A DNA stretch of 64,000 nt from an uncultured Pelagibacteraceae bacterium (GCA_902535155.1 CACASB010000001.1:1-64000), one strand, 5' to 3'. Counted from the first letter of the stretch, positions 54,258-63,974 are shown. Program-made: numbers and translations. Notes: generated by a model from the letters alone, not told the origin.

Positions 54258-55870
54258 TAGAGAACTTCTCTTTTTCCTACATGGTTAGCTTTACTAATAA
54301 TTCCTTTTTCTTCCATCATATCAATTATTCTAGCTGCCCTGTTATAACCAATTTGGAGTTTTCTCTGGAGAAATGATGTCGAGGCTTTTCTTTCTGATTT
54401 TATAATTTCCAAAGCAGTTTCGTATAATTCGTCAAGCTGTTCATTATTTTTATCACTATTAGAATGATCTTCTGTTTGATCTGATAAATTTAATATTTCA
54501 TCCACATACTCAGGTTCACCTTGTGATCTTAAAAAATTATTAATGTTTTCTATTTCGTTTTCAGAGACAAATGGTGCATGAATTCTTGTTATTCTATTTG
54601 CTGAAGACATGTAAAGCATATCGCCTTTTCCTAAAAGTTGCTCAGCACCTTGTTCACCAAGTATAGTTCTGCTGTCTATTTTAGAGGAAACTTGAAAGGA
54701 AACTCTTGTAGGAAAATTTGCTTTAATGGTTCCTGTTATAACATCAACACTAGGTCTTTGAGTTGCCATTATTATATGTATCCCAGCTGCTCTAGCCATT
54801 TGAGAGAGTTTTTGAATACAATTTTCAATTTCTTTACCCGCAACCAGCATTAAATCTGACATTTCGTCAACTACTACTACAATATAAGGCATAGGTAGTT
54901 TATTTTTAGAATTATATCCTCCGATATTTCTTACACCTACTTTTGTCATTAATTTGTATCTATTCTCCATTTCTTTTACCACCCAGCTCAAAACAGTAGC
55001 AGCTTTTTTTGCTTCAGTAATAACCGGACATAAAAGATGTGGGATTCCTTCGTACGTTGAGAGTTCTAACATTTTTGGATCAATCAAAATAAATTTGCAT
55101 AAGTCTGGTTTGTGCCTATATAAAAGGGAAAGCAATATAGTATTTATACATACCGACTTACCCGATCCGGTTGTGCCTGCAATTAACAAGTGAGGCATTG
55201 ATGATAAGTCACCAATTATGGGTTGTCCAGATATACTTTTTCCAAGTGCAATAGGTAAAATTAAATCTTTACTACTAAATTTTGAACTATCCAATATTTC
55301 TCTTAATGACACATTATCTCTCTCTAGATTAGGTAACTCGATACCTATTGAACTTGAACCTGGAATAACCGAAATTCTTGCAGACTCTGAACTTGTATTT
55401 CTAGCTATATCATCTGATAAATTTATAATCTTAGAAACTTTCACACCAGCCGCAGGCTCAAATTCATTTAAAGTTACAACTGGTCCAGAACTAATCTTTC
55501 TAATTTTACCCTCTACGCCGAAGTCTAGAAGTATTTTTTCGAGAAACTCTTCGTTTATATCTTTTCTCAAATTATTTTTTTTACTTTTCTCTTTTGATTG
55601 TTCTAATAAGTCAAGATTGGGCAAATTAAACTCTCTTTTATCGTCATAATTCTTTTCATTTTTTTTATCAAAAGAAAAAGTTTCTTGAATATTATTATTT
55701 TCAACAAACATTTCTTTTTTAGTATTTGCTACTTCATTTGAGCTAATATTTTTTTTATTTTTAAAAATTTTTTTGATAGATGATAACCATTTTAATCTAA
55801 AGTTAATACTTATAAGAAATAATACTATGAATAGTAATAATTGAAAATAATATGACAATTCAGAGTGCAA
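54257..55870 (-). CDS. ftsK: DNA translocase FtsK, main part downstream of a frame break
   Basis: This 537-codon frame (nominal TTG start) holds the FtsK linker, the motor and the gamma domain. The motor has LIAGTTGSGKSVCINTILLSLLYRH (Walker A), VVVDEMSDLMLVAG (Walker B) and MATQRPSVDVITG; the gamma domain ends in IGYNRAARIIDMMEEKGIISKANHVGKREVL. The frame stays open upstream of the TTG to about 56053 and encodes two more membrane helices (NCLFYIICYSIIGTIF; a GGFVGDYFYN loop), so the TTG is not the true start. The N-terminus is in another frame (56019-56327). FtsK segregates chromosome termini at the septum. Confidence 0.93.
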   Translation of the reverse strand: MHSELSYYFQLLLFIVLFLISINFRLKWLSSIKKIFKNKKNISSNEVANTKKEMFVENNNIQETFSFDKKNEKNYDDKREFNLPNLDLLEQSKEKSKKNNLRKDINEEFLEKILLDFGVEGKIRKISSGPVVTLNEFEPAAGVKVSKIINLSDDIARNTSSESARISVIPGSSSIGIELPNLERDNVSLREILDSSKFSSKDLILPIALGKSISGQPIIGDLSSMPHLLIAGTTGSGKSVCINTILLSLLYRHKPDLCKFILIDPKMLELSTYEGIPHLLCPVITEAKKAATVLSWVVKEMENRYKLMTKVGVRNIGGYNSKNKLPMPYIVVVVDEMSDLMLVAGKEIENCIQKLSQMARAAGIHIIMATQRPSVDVITGTIKANFPTRVSFQVSSKIDSRTILGEQGAEQLLGKGDMLYMSSANRITRIHAPFVSENEIENINNFLRSQGEPEYVDEILNLSDQTEDHSNSDKNNEQLDELYETALEIIKSERKASTSFLQRKLQIGYNRAARIIDMMEEKGIISKANHVGKREVL

Positions 55871-56018
55871 ATTTACAATTTTAAAAAATATTTTGTTATA
55901 GAAATAGTCTCCTACAAAACCACCATTTCCATTGATTATTAGAAAGAAAGCCTCATTATAAAATTGAGTAAGAAAAATAGTTCCAATTATAGAATAACAA
56001 ATTATGTAAAATAGACAG

Positions 56019-56327
56019 TTAAGAATTTGTATTAAATTTTTTTTGATAGATTATCGCTATTGATAAAAATATCAAAGTTATTGGTAAAAAATATGATATT
56101 AAACCAATTGACTGAAGTAAAAAATCAGCTCCAATACTCCCATTTATTCCTAAAACATTATTTATGCCTATATTTTTTGGATAAATAAAATTTGGATCAT
56201 TTGGATTATAACTAATTAAAGCCACAAGCATAAGTATTGAAAGGGCTAATATTGAAATCCCAATAAATTCGATCAACCTTTTTAAGGCAAAATCTTTAAT
56301 TTTTTCAATATTATTTTTAATATTCAT
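56019..56327 (-). CDS. ftsK: FtsK N-terminal membrane part, upstream of a frame break
   Basis: A 102-codon frame with FtsK's first two membrane helices: ISILALSILMLVALISYNPNDPNF and SIGLISYFLPITLIFLSIAII, linked by the typical LGINGSIGADFLLQ. It stops soon after an eight-base A-run (T-run 56037-56044 on the plus strand). Reading seven As instead of eight joins it to the downstream frame and gives a complete, about 689-aa FtsK with four membrane helices in the right order. So this is a fragment of ftsK, not a separate gene. Sequencing error, slippage or real mutation are all possible. Confidence 0.88.
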   Translation of the reverse strand: MNIKNNIEKIKDFALKRLIEFIGISILALSILMLVALISYNPNDPNFIYPKNIGINNVLGINGSIGADFLLQSIGLISYFLPITLIFLSIAIIYQKKFNTNS

Positions 56328-56386
56328 AAAGAATCAAATTTATCACTTTGTATCATTTAATATTTGTTGTTAAAATTAAAAAAATT

Positions 56387-57481
56387 ATGACTATTTGTTT
56401 AATAGGAAAAAATTTAACGACGTTAGTATTATCAAAAATTTTAATTAATAAAGGTATTAAAGTAGATTTGTATTACTCTAACAATAAAATAGTGAAAGAT
56501 ATGTCCAAAACAATCTCCAGAACAATTGGATTATCTAACGACAGTATTGAATTTTTAGAAAGTCAAAAAATACTAAGTAAAAAAAAATGTTGGGATATTA
56601 AAAAGATTAATTTGTACAAGGGTGAAAATTCTAAAAGTTTTTTAAATTTTAATTCGCAGAAGAGTAGTTTTTTTATGGCTTACTACAATGATTTTTATAA
56701 GACGTTAGAAGCTTCGTTAAAAAAAAAAAAACTAATTAATATAAAGAAAGAAAAAAACCAAAAATCTTTTTCAAATATACTCAGAAAAAATTATGAAATA
56801 ATTATTATTAGTGACACAAAAAATCATTTATTTAAAAAATATTTTAGTAAGCACGTTAAAAAAAACTACAACAGTATAGCTTTTACAACCATTATTGAGC
56901 ATAATAAAATAGTAAATAATGTTGCAGAACAGTATTTTACGAAGTTCGGGCCATTGGCATTTTTACCTATTTCAAATACAAAAACTTCTATAGTTTTTTC
57001 TATATTTGATAAAGATCTTACAAAAAATAATTCTAAAGTTTTAAAATTAATAAAAAGTTATAACCGTCTTTATAAGATAAAGTATGTTAGCCCTCTACAA
57101 CAATTTCCAATAAATTTATCTCTTTCGCGTAATTATTTTCATAAAAACATTTTATCATTTGGAGATGCCTTGCATAAGATTCACCCCCTAGCAGGTCAAG
57201 GATTTAATATGACCCTAAGAGATGCTAAAATTTTAAGTCAATTAATTAAAAAAAAATTGGACCTTGGATTAAATTTAGATACAGTTTTAGAACAGTTTGA
57301 GATTGAAAGAAAAAATTCAAATTTCGTTTTTGCTATGGGAGTAGATTTTTTATACGAATTTTTTAAATTAAATAACAGATATAACATAAAATCCATCGAC
57401 AATCTTTTTAAGTTTATAAATAAAAATATTTTTATTAAAAAGAAATTAGAAAGTTTTGCTGATAAGGGATTTATTTTGTAA
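56387..57481 (+). CDS. UbiH/COQ6-like FAD monooxygenase
   Basis: A 364-aa flavoprotein. I start at ATG 56387 (MTICLIGKNLTTLVLSKIL); the in-frame ATG at 56348 adds 13 unrelated residues. The best motif is the second FAD block LSFGDALHKIHPLAGQGFNMTLRDAK, as in ubiquinone-ring hydroxylases. The first FAD loop is degenerate: IGKNLTTL replaces GxGxxG. LEQFEIERKNSNFVFAMGVD also fits UbiH. It probably hydroxylates the ubiquinone ring, but the loop change leaves some doubt. Confidence 0.82.
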   Translation: MTICLIGKNLTTLVLSKILINKGIKVDLYYSNNKIVKDMSKTISRTIGLSNDSIEFLESQKILSKKKCWDIKKINLYKGENSKSFLNFNSQKSSFFMAYYNDFYKTLEASLKKKKLINIKKEKNQKSFSNILRKNYEIIIISDTKNHLFKKYFSKHVKKNYNSIAFTTIIEHNKIVNNVAEQYFTKFGPLAFLPISNTKTSIVFSIFDKDLTKNNSKVLKLIKSYNRLYKIKYVSPLQQFPINLSLSRNYFHKNILSFGDALHKIHPLAGQGFNMTLRDAKILSQLIKKKLDLGLNLDTVLEQFEIERKNSNFVFAMGVDFLYEFFKLNNRYNIKSIDNLFKFINKNIFIKKKLESFADKGFIL

Positions 57482-58126
57482 CTATTGTAACGTTTTGTTA
57501 CTAAAGTTATCTGAAGAATAAAGCTTGATTATTTGTTCTAATTTCTTTTTCCTAAATACTAAATCTTTCGCCTCCAAAAGCATTTGTTTTTCCTCTTTCG
57601 AAAATGGAGAAGCCATTGAAAGGGTATTTAAGGTTTGATCTAAACTTTGTTTTTCAAGTTCATTCCAATTTATCACATAACCTTGCTTTTCAAAAATATT
57701 TTTAAGATCATTAAAGATAAGATTTAGATCTGAAAAATTAATATTTACTTCTTCATTATTTAAATCATTTTCAAATCCTTTGTAACTTATTTTAAACTCT
57801 CTAAAAGGTTTTCCATTATTTACTTCATCAATTATGTTAAACCTAGTTATTCCATTTAAAACTATTACATATCTACCATCATCTGTTTCATTAAAACTAG
57901 ATATTTTGCCTAAGCATCCTACTTTAAAAAGTTCTGTTTTTTTTGGGTTTACTAATCCTTTTGGTTGAATCATGCCAATCATGCGATTAGACTTTATACT
58001 TTGATCAATCATCTGGAGATATCTTGGTTCAAAGATGTTAAGCGGTGCTGAAGTTTTTGGAAAAAATATAAAATTTGAAAGTGGAAATACTGGGATGATA
58101 CCAGGCAAATTATCAATTTTATTCAT
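57482..58126 (-). CDS. Lon N-terminal (LON substrate-binding) domain protein
   Basis: A 214-aa protein. I choose ATG 58126 (MNKIDNLPGIIPVFPLSNFIFFP), where family sequence begins; a longer frame from 58180 adds 18 residues without similarity. NIFEPRYLQMIDQSIKS, RMIGMIQP, GCLGKISSFNETDDGRYVIVLNGITRF and the C-terminal helical part match the stand-alone LON-domain proteins of alphaproteobacteria. The exact role is unknown, perhaps a cereblon-like adaptor. It converges on the UbiH-like gene with no gap. Confidence 0.88.
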   Translation of the reverse strand: MNKIDNLPGIIPVFPLSNFIFFPKTSAPLNIFEPRYLQMIDQSIKSNRMIGMIQPKGLVNPKKTELFKVGCLGKISSFNETDDGRYVIVLNGITRFNIIDEVNNGKPFREFKISYKGFENDLNNEEVNINFSDLNLIFNDLKNIFEKQGYVINWNELEKQSLDQTLNTLSMASPFSKEEKQMLLEAKDLVFRKKKLEQIIKLYSSDNFSNKTLQ

Positions 58127-58226
58127 ACCTAAAAAAATTAACAAATTATTACTAAAAGATCTATGTTCATATTGATGCATTATTGTATTAAAAAAGTAGC
58201 TTATTATTAAAAAAATATAATAATTT

Positions 58227-59660
58227 ATGAATAAATTAAACGATGAAAGCTTGTATTCTAGAGGGCTAGAATATTACAAAAAAAATCAATTAGATAATTC
58301 ATTAAATTTTCTAAATAAAATTAAAAAAAAAAATTTAAATACATTAAAATTAATTTCTCAGATATATATAACAACTAATGATTTTAAGAATGCAAAGATA
58401 GCCCTAGTTAAAATTCTTGGATTAGATAAAGAGAACTTGTTTGCTCTAAATTCCTTAGGAGATTTAAATAAAATTGAAAAAAATTACTTAGATGCAGAAA
58501 AATTTTATAAAAAAACAGTTTCTATTGATGAAAATTTTGTCCCTGGCTATTTTAACTTGGCGTCAATTTATGAAGTTAATGGTGAATTAAAACTTGCAAA
58601 AAAAAATTATCTCAAAGTAGTTGAAATTGATAATAAAAATTATGCAGCATATTTTAATTTACAAAGATTAGAGGAAAATTTAATTACAGAAAAAATAATA
58701 AAAAAAATCAGTAATGAGCTAAATATTAATCAAAATTTAAAAGATAAAAATATTGCGTATGGTCATTTCGTGCTTGCAAAGGATTATAGAAAAAAAAAAA
58801 AAATAAACATGGAGATAAAAGAATTGTCTAGAGGTCATAAAATTTTTTTCGATTCAAATCCAGCAAACAAAGAAGCCACCAAATATTGGTTAGAAATAGT
58901 TCCAGAAATGACAAATAAAAGATTTATATTTGAAGATACTGACAAAAATAAAATTGAAATAAGTAATATAGAACCAATTTTTATTTTTGGAATTCCAAGA
59001 TCAGGAACAACTTTAGTAGAAACGATAATTACATCTGGAGAGGAAAAAATTTATAATGCTGGTGAAAATTTTATTTTACAAAAAGCTTTGGAAAACTCAC
59101 AATTAAATAAAAAAATATTTGAGTCAGAAGAGTCTATAAAAGTAGATATCGGTTTTTTGAGAAAAAATATTATTAACAGTTATATGGAACAATTTTCTAT
59201 CAAGTCTGGTAGTTTTAAGTTTATTGATAGAACAATGACAAATTTCTTTTTTTCTGAGCTTTTATTAGAACTATTCCCGAACGCTAGAATTATAAATTGT
59301 AGAAGAGATAGTTTTCATAACCTTGTAGCAATTTATCAACAATGTTTAAATAATTTACCATGGTCTCATAATGTCAGAGATATTAGAAAGTATATCTCTA
59401 TTTATAATTCTAAATTAAAAAATTTGAACAGAACTTACAATAAGAATATATTAGATGTTGAATTAGAAAAACTAACGGAATTTCCAGAGAATATTTCAAA
59501 AGAAATAATGTCTTTTTGCAAACTGAATTGGTCTGAAAAAGTTCTCAAATATTATGAAAGAAAAGACCTAATATGCACTACGGCAAGCAATATACAAATA
59601 AGAGAAAAAATTTTTAAATATGATAGCGCAAAATTTTTACCCTACCGAGAATATTTTTGA
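58227..59660 (+). CDS. TPR-repeat sulfotransferase
   Basis: A 477-aa protein with TPR repeats in the N-terminal half (about 1-160: AKIALVKILGLDKENLFALNSLGDL, AEKFYKKTVSIDENFVPGYFNLASIYE) and a PAPS-dependent sulfotransferase domain after about 240. IFIFGIPRSGTTLVETII is the 5'-phosphosulfate loop, and ARIINCRRDSFHNLVAIYQQ the 3'-phosphate motif. Such fusions are common in SAR11 and other marine bacteria. The acceptor is unknown. The following tRNA gene is 65 bp away. Confidence 0.92.
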   Translation: MNKLNDESLYSRGLEYYKKNQLDNSLNFLNKIKKKNLNTLKLISQIYITTNDFKNAKIALVKILGLDKENLFALNSLGDLNKIEKNYLDAEKFYKKTVSIDENFVPGYFNLASIYEVNGELKLAKKNYLKVVEIDNKNYAAYFNLQRLEENLITEKIIKKISNELNINQNLKDKNIAYGHFVLAKDYRKKKKINMEIKELSRGHKIFFDSNPANKEATKYWLEIVPEMTNKRFIFEDTDKNKIEISNIEPIFIFGIPRSGTTLVETIITSGEEKIYNAGENFILQKALENSQLNKKIFESEESIKVDIGFLRKNIINSYMEQFSIKSGSFKFIDRTMTNFFFSELLLELFPNARIINCRRDSFHNLVAIYQQCLNNLPWSHNVRDIRKYISIYNSKLKNLNRTYNKNILDVELEKLTEFPENISKEIMSFCKLNWSEKVLKYYERKDLICTTASNIQIREKIFKYDSAKFLPYREYF

Positions 59661-59725
59661 TCATTTAATAAAAAAGTCTATTGCTTAATTTCATAAAAGC
59701 ATTTAGTTTCAACTTAGTTTTATAT

Positions 59726-59800
59726 GCGGGCGTAGCTCAGTGGTAGAGCGTCTCGTTGCCAACGAGAAGGTCGTGGGTTCAAGTCCCATTGCCCGCTCCA
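59726..59800 (+). tRNA. tRNA-Gly (anticodon GCC)
   Basis: A full cloverleaf can be drawn: acceptor GCGGGCG with TGCCCGC (one G-U), D-stem GCTC/GAGC with AGTGGTA loop, anticodon stem TCTCG/CGAGA with loop TTGCCAA (anticodon GCC at 59758-59760), T-stem GTGGG/CCCAT with loop TTCAAGT, discriminator T, and an encoded CCA. It is the only tRNA I find in the window. Confidence 0.98.
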
Positions 59801-59811
59801 AAAAAATTATT

Positions 59812-60150
59812 ATGGACGATTTATCAAAAAAAAAATGTGTACCTTGTGAAGGAGGTATTCCATCCTTCAATCTAGGTGAAATTCATAAATATCTAAAAAA
59901 AGTTGATGGATGGGACGTCAAAAAAAATGAAGATGAAAATTTCTATCTTTTAAAAGAATTTAAGTTTGAAAATTTTGTAAATGCTCAAGATTTTGTTACT
60001 AAAGTAGGAGCTATTGCTGAAACAGAGGGTCATCATCCAGATATATGGTTTGGCTGGGGATATGCAAAAATTAAAATATTTACTCATGCTATAAATGGAC
60101 TAGCAGAAAGTGACTTTATCCTCGCTGCTAAAATTGATAAAATAAATTAG
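59812..60150 (+). CDS. phhB: Pterin-4a-carbinolamine dehydratase
   Basis: A 112-aa PCD/DCoH protein. I start at ATG 59812, because a longer in-frame start (59740) lies within the tRNA. CVPCEGGIPSFNLGEIHKYLKKVDGW is the family start, and AETEGHHPDIWFGWGYAKIKIFTHAINGLAESDF carries the catalytic histidines (EGHHPD). It regenerates tetrahydrobiopterin-type cofactors or acts in moco/pterin metabolism. It overlaps convergent purH by 4 nt (TTAG). Confidence 0.95.
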   Translation: MDDLSKKKCVPCEGGIPSFNLGEIHKYLKKVDGWDVKKNEDENFYLLKEFKFENFVNAQDFVTKVGAIAETEGHHPDIWFGWGYAKIKIFTHAINGLAESDFILAAKIDKIN

Positions 60151-61685
60151 TGTCTAAAATGTCTAGTTTTTGAAAAAACTAATACAGTGTTTGTATTGTT
60201 TGCAAATTTTATAATTTCTTTGTCTCTTATTGACCCATAGGGCTGAATAATTGCTTTTACACCAGATTGCACAAGTGACTCAATTCCATCAACAAAAGGA
60301 AAAAAAGCATCTGAGGCAGCAACTAAATTCTCTGTGTTATGATTAAATTTTTTCATTTTATTTACTGCAATTTCACAACTATCTAATCTGCTAGGTTGCC
60401 CTGAACCAATACCCACCGTTGAATTATTATTTGTTAATACAATTGCATTAGATTTTACAAATCTACAAATATTAAAAGCGAAAATAAGGTCATTAAACAA
60501 TTTTTTATTAGGTTTTTTTTTTGATACAACCTTGAACATATTTTTATTAAAATTTTGATTATCAGAATTTTGTAAAATAAAGTTATTAGAAAGTGTATTC
60601 AAAACTATTTGATTCGAAATATGTTTTTGGTTATTTTTAATAATTCTTAAATTCTTTTTTTTTTTTAAAATTGACAAAGCTTTAATATCAAAATCGTTTG
60701 CAACTATAACTTCAAAAAATTTATTGCTTATCTCTTGAGCAGTTTCAGATTTAATTTTATAATTACAAATAATTACTCCACCAAAGGCACTTATCGGATC
60801 ACAATTAAAGGCCTGTTTAAAGCTAGAGAATTGATTTTTATCAATTGATACTCCCGATGGATTAGCATGCTTAATAATAGTTGTACCTACTCCTTTTGGT
60901 AAGCTATTTATAATATCAAGTCCGGAATAAATATCGTTATAATTATTGTAACTTAATTTCTTACCATTTAATTTTTCTAGCTGATTAACATCCCCCTCAG
61001 AGTAAAACGCTCCTGATTGATGTGGATTTTCTCCATATCTTAATTTGCTTAATAATTTACCATTTAATGTTATTTTATTTGGATACCTATTATCAACAAT
61101 TTTGTTAAAGTATTTTGAAATATTCGCATCGTAATAAGCTGTTTCATTAAAAGCCTCTTGTGATAATTTTTTTCTAAAATTAAGAGATGTTGAACCTTTA
61201 TAACTATTCATCTCGTGAATTAAATTATCTAATTGATAATTAGATGTTATTACAGCTACATCCTTAAAGTTTTTCGCTGCAGATCTTACTAATGCCGGAC
61301 CACCAATATCAATATTTTCAATCACCTTATTTTCATTCCTAGTGTTAAGAACAGTTTTTTCAAAAGGATAAAAATTAACAATCACAAGGTCTATATTTTT
61401 AAAATCTTGTTTTTTTATTTGATTTAAATGTTTTTTGTTATCTCTCTTAAAAAGTATCCCAGAGTGTATTTTTGGATGAAGAGTTTTTACCCTACCGTCT
61501 AAAATTTCCTGAAACCCTGTAAAATCACTTATTTCGATACATTTAAATTTGAGCTTTCTAATATATTTATAAGTTCCTCCAGAACTTAAAATTTCAACTT
61601 TAAATTTTCTAAGAGTTGGTAAAATTTTATTAAGTTCAGACTTGTCAGAAACTGATATGAGAGCTCTTGTTATTTTTCTGTTCAT
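60147..61685 (-). CDS. purH: Bifunctional AICAR transformylase / IMP cyclohydrolase
   Basis: A 512-aa enzyme for the last two steps of IMP synthesis. The N-terminal cyclohydrolase domain begins ALISVSDKSELNKIL, with GRVKTLHPKIHSGIL and IDIGGPALVRSAAKN. The transformylase domain has LRYGENPHQSGAFY, TTIIKHANPSGVSI with the catalytic Lys-His, and SDAFFPFVDGIE. It overlaps the heparinase-like gene by 4 nt. Confidence 0.98.
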   Translation of the reverse strand: MNRKITRALISVSDKSELNKILPTLRKFKVEILSSGGTYKYIRKLKFKCIEISDFTGFQEILDGRVKTLHPKIHSGILFKRDNKKHLNQIKKQDFKNIDLVIVNFYPFEKTVLNTRNENKVIENIDIGGPALVRSAAKNFKDVAVITSNYQLDNLIHEMNSYKGSTSLNFRKKLSQEAFNETAYYDANISKYFNKIVDNRYPNKITLNGKLLSKLRYGENPHQSGAFYSEGDVNQLEKLNGKKLSYNNYNDIYSGLDIINSLPKGVGTTIIKHANPSGVSIDKNQFSSFKQAFNCDPISAFGGVIICNYKIKSETAQEISNKFFEVIVANDFDIKALSILKKKKNLRIIKNNQKHISNQIVLNTLSNNFILQNSDNQNFNKNMFKVVSKKKPNKKLFNDLIFAFNICRFVKSNAIVLTNNNSTVGIGSGQPSRLDSCEIAVNKMKKFNHNTENLVAASDAFFPFVDGIESLVQSGVKAIIQPYGSIRDKEIIKFANNTNTVLVFSKTRHFRH

Positions 61686-63307
61686 ATTTTTCTAATTTCC
61701 CATTTTATTTTTTCTTCTTCACCTGTGATTTCTCCATGTACATAAATATTTTTATTTTCGGCGTAGGAGTCTTTTTTGCCGAAATATAACCCTGTTTCAA
61801 TGCCAAAATTGCTATGATTACAAGAGAATCTCCATCCAGATTTTTTTAGTTGTAATAAAATAGACTGCTTGTCTTGAGTCTTTATTGCATTTGTGCTTGG
61901 CAGTAAATGAAATCTTATGTCAAAACAAACTTTTTGAAATTTTTTTTTGCTAATGATTATATCTTCTCCTATATATTTAAATTCTTTTGGAAAAAATTTA
62001 ATACTTCTTTGATGAAGAATACCGTATTCTTTAAAATAACCGTCATGTATTCCTTGCATTTCCCAAATTTCGTCGTCATGAAAAATTTTTTTGTTTGTTA
62101 CTTTCACATTATTTTCCAAAGAAAAGTAACCCAATTTATCTTTTTTAAATTTACACGAAGATCTGTCATCAATTGAGAGGGTAGAGTGTGCTGCTGTTGA
62201 TTTAGATAAAATATTTAATTTATGATTATACTTTTGAAAGTACCCGCAATTAGTGATTACTTTTTCTTTATCGTGAAAAATCTCAAAAGATAAGGCGCCA
62301 GATTGATAATCAGCAGAATATTTCTTATCTGGTGTTGGTCCAAAATCAATTATAATCTTATCTTTTTTATTTTTAATAATTGAATAACCTCCAACACTAT
62401 TAAATTTGTTCTTAAATTTATAACCATGTTCTTTTATATATTTTTTAAATTCAGTGGTATCTAAATTATGGTTGCCATTAAATAAAAAAGTACCATCGTT
62501 TTCTTCAAAATAAAAATTAAAGGATTGGCCGAGATAGAATATAATTTCATTTAAATATTCTGGAATATCAGTATTAGAGTCTCTTAGTAATTCTCTTATT
62601 AAAACAAAATACTTTAAATAAAAAATTATCTGTCTTGGGTTTCTAGATTTTGGAAAGCCATCATTATCGAAAATTGTATTAATTATTTTTTTTAGTAATT
62701 GAAATCCAATGCTTAAGTATTGCATCTGATGTTTAAAACATAAACCACCCATAATGATAGCAGAACATCCAATCATTTTGTCGTTTACAAGTTCAGTATT
62801 TTTTATTTCATTAATTAAATGATTTAATTGTTTTTTTATAATTTTTGTAAAATTTATTTTAAAATTTTCATTACCTTCATGATAAAAGTAGTTGCTATTT
62901 GCTATCCAAGAAATAACTCTTTTTGAAAGTGTATCTAGTTCCCAACTTTTAGAACTGTAATTATGATTAAAATTTGCCCAATTAGATATCACAGATCTAG
63001 TAACTTTTTTCGAGGACTTTAAATCGATAGTGAATAACCAAAAAAAACTATGAAGTTTTTTAAAGTCTTTTTCTGACAAATTTTGATTTTCCCAGATACT
63101 TTCTATATTGTAATTCTCAATCCTATTTTTCCGGTCTTTAACTTTCATTATACAATCAAATATCTTAAGGTGTGGAATATACTCAAAACCACCATTAAAA
63201 ACTTTTGAAATTTTATTATTATAAATACTTGAGTTTAAGTAAATTTTTCTAATTTGTTTCGCAATATATAAAAAAGGATTATTTATAGAATTTTCTTTGT
63301 AACCCAT
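61682..63307 (-). CDS. Heparinase II/III-like protein
   Basis: A 541-aa protein. The N-terminal alpha-alpha-toroid half (about 40-290) has GCSAIIMGGLCF and the C-terminal beta-sheet half has the heparinase II/III core: DFGPTPDKKYSADYQSGALSFEI and TAAHSTLSIDDRSSC with conserved His. In alphaproteobacteria this gene is regularly next to purH and its substrate is unknown; a cell-wall or polysaccharide role is inferred. No signal peptide is clear. Confidence 0.9.
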   Translation of the reverse strand: MGYKENSINNPFLYIAKQIRKIYLNSSIYNNKISKVFNGGFEYIPHLKIFDCIMKVKDRKNRIENYNIESIWENQNLSEKDFKKLHSFFWLFTIDLKSSKKVTRSVISNWANFNHNYSSKSWELDTLSKRVISWIANSNYFYHEGNENFKINFTKIIKKQLNHLINEIKNTELVNDKMIGCSAIIMGGLCFKHQMQYLSIGFQLLKKIINTIFDNDGFPKSRNPRQIIFYLKYFVLIRELLRDSNTDIPEYLNEIIFYLGQSFNFYFEENDGTFLFNGNHNLDTTEFKKYIKEHGYKFKNKFNSVGGYSIIKNKKDKIIIDFGPTPDKKYSADYQSGALSFEIFHDKEKVITNCGYFQKYNHKLNILSKSTAAHSTLSIDDRSSCKFKKDKLGYFSLENNVKVTNKKIFHDDEIWEMQGIHDGYFKEYGILHQRSIKFFPKEFKYIGEDIIISKKKFQKVCFDIRFHLLPSTNAIKTQDKQSILLQLKKSGWRFSCNHSNFGIETGLYFGKKDSYAENKNIYVHGEITGEEEKIKWEIRKI

Positions 63308-63314
63308 GCAATGT

Positions 63315-63974
63315 CTAAATAGTTTTTAAAAAATTTATGTTTTTCTTTATGTCTCCATTATTCTCTTTGAAAATTGTTGTGCCTGAAACTAATACATTTG
63401 CTCCAGCTTCAAGAACTTCTTTAAAATTTGAGAAATTTATTCCACCATCAACTTCAATATCAAATTTGAAACTGTTCTGATCTTTAATTTCACTTATTCT
63501 TTTAATTTTTTTTAGAACATCTTTAATAAATTTTTGACCTCCAAATCCCGGAAAAACACTCATTACTAAAACTAAGTCAATTTGATCTAGATATTTTTCT
63601 ATTAATTCAATTTTTGTGTCTGGATTTAAAGATAAACCTACTTTTTTTTTATATTTTTTTATCTCATCAATCGACTCTTGCAATGAAGTGGTTGCTTCTG
63701 GATGTATTGTAATTATATCAGCACCACTTTCTGCATAATCTTTTATATATTTGTGCACAGGTTTAATCATCAAATGTACATCAAAAGGAATGTTAGTATA
63801 TTTCCTTAAAGCTTTTATAACTGGAGGACCTATAGTTAGATTTGGTACAAAGTGACCATCCATAACATCTACATGGATCATATCAGCTCCACTACTCTCT
63901 AAATTTTTGATTTCTTGACCAAGCTTGCTAAAATCGGCAGATAAAATAGAGGGTGATATTTTTATTTTTTTCAT
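63315..63974 (-). CDS. rpe: Ribulose-phosphate 3-epimerase
   Basis: A 219-aa TIM barrel interconverting ribulose-5-P and xylulose-5-P. KISPSILSADFSKLGQEI, HVDVMDGHFVPNLTIGP (metal-binding His and Asp), DVHLMIKP, VMSVFPGFGGQKFI and VDGGINFSNF are all visible. It leads the minus-strand run rpe-heparinase-like-purH, an order shared with other alphaproteobacteria. Confidence 0.98.
   Translation of the reverse strand: MKKIKISPSILSADFSKLGQEIKNLESSGADMIHVDVMDGHFVPNLTIGPPVIKALRKYTNIPFDVHLMIKPVHKYIKDYAESGADIITIHPEATTSLQESIDEIKKYKKKVGLSLNPDTKIELIEKYLDQIDLVLVMSVFPGFGGQKFIKDVLKKIKRISEIKDQNSFKFDIEVDGGINFSNFKEVLEAGANVLVSGTTIFKENNGDIKKNINFLKTI

Noticed and set aside
55218-55649. Plus-strand 143-codon frame inside ftsK
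   Set aside because: Antisense shadow; ftsK motifs are on the other strand.
56019-56327. A separate small membrane-protein gene
   Set aside because: Sequence matches the FtsK N-terminus and joins the downstream frame by one base.
59740-59811. Earlier start for phhB
   Set aside because: Lies within the tRNA-Gly gene.
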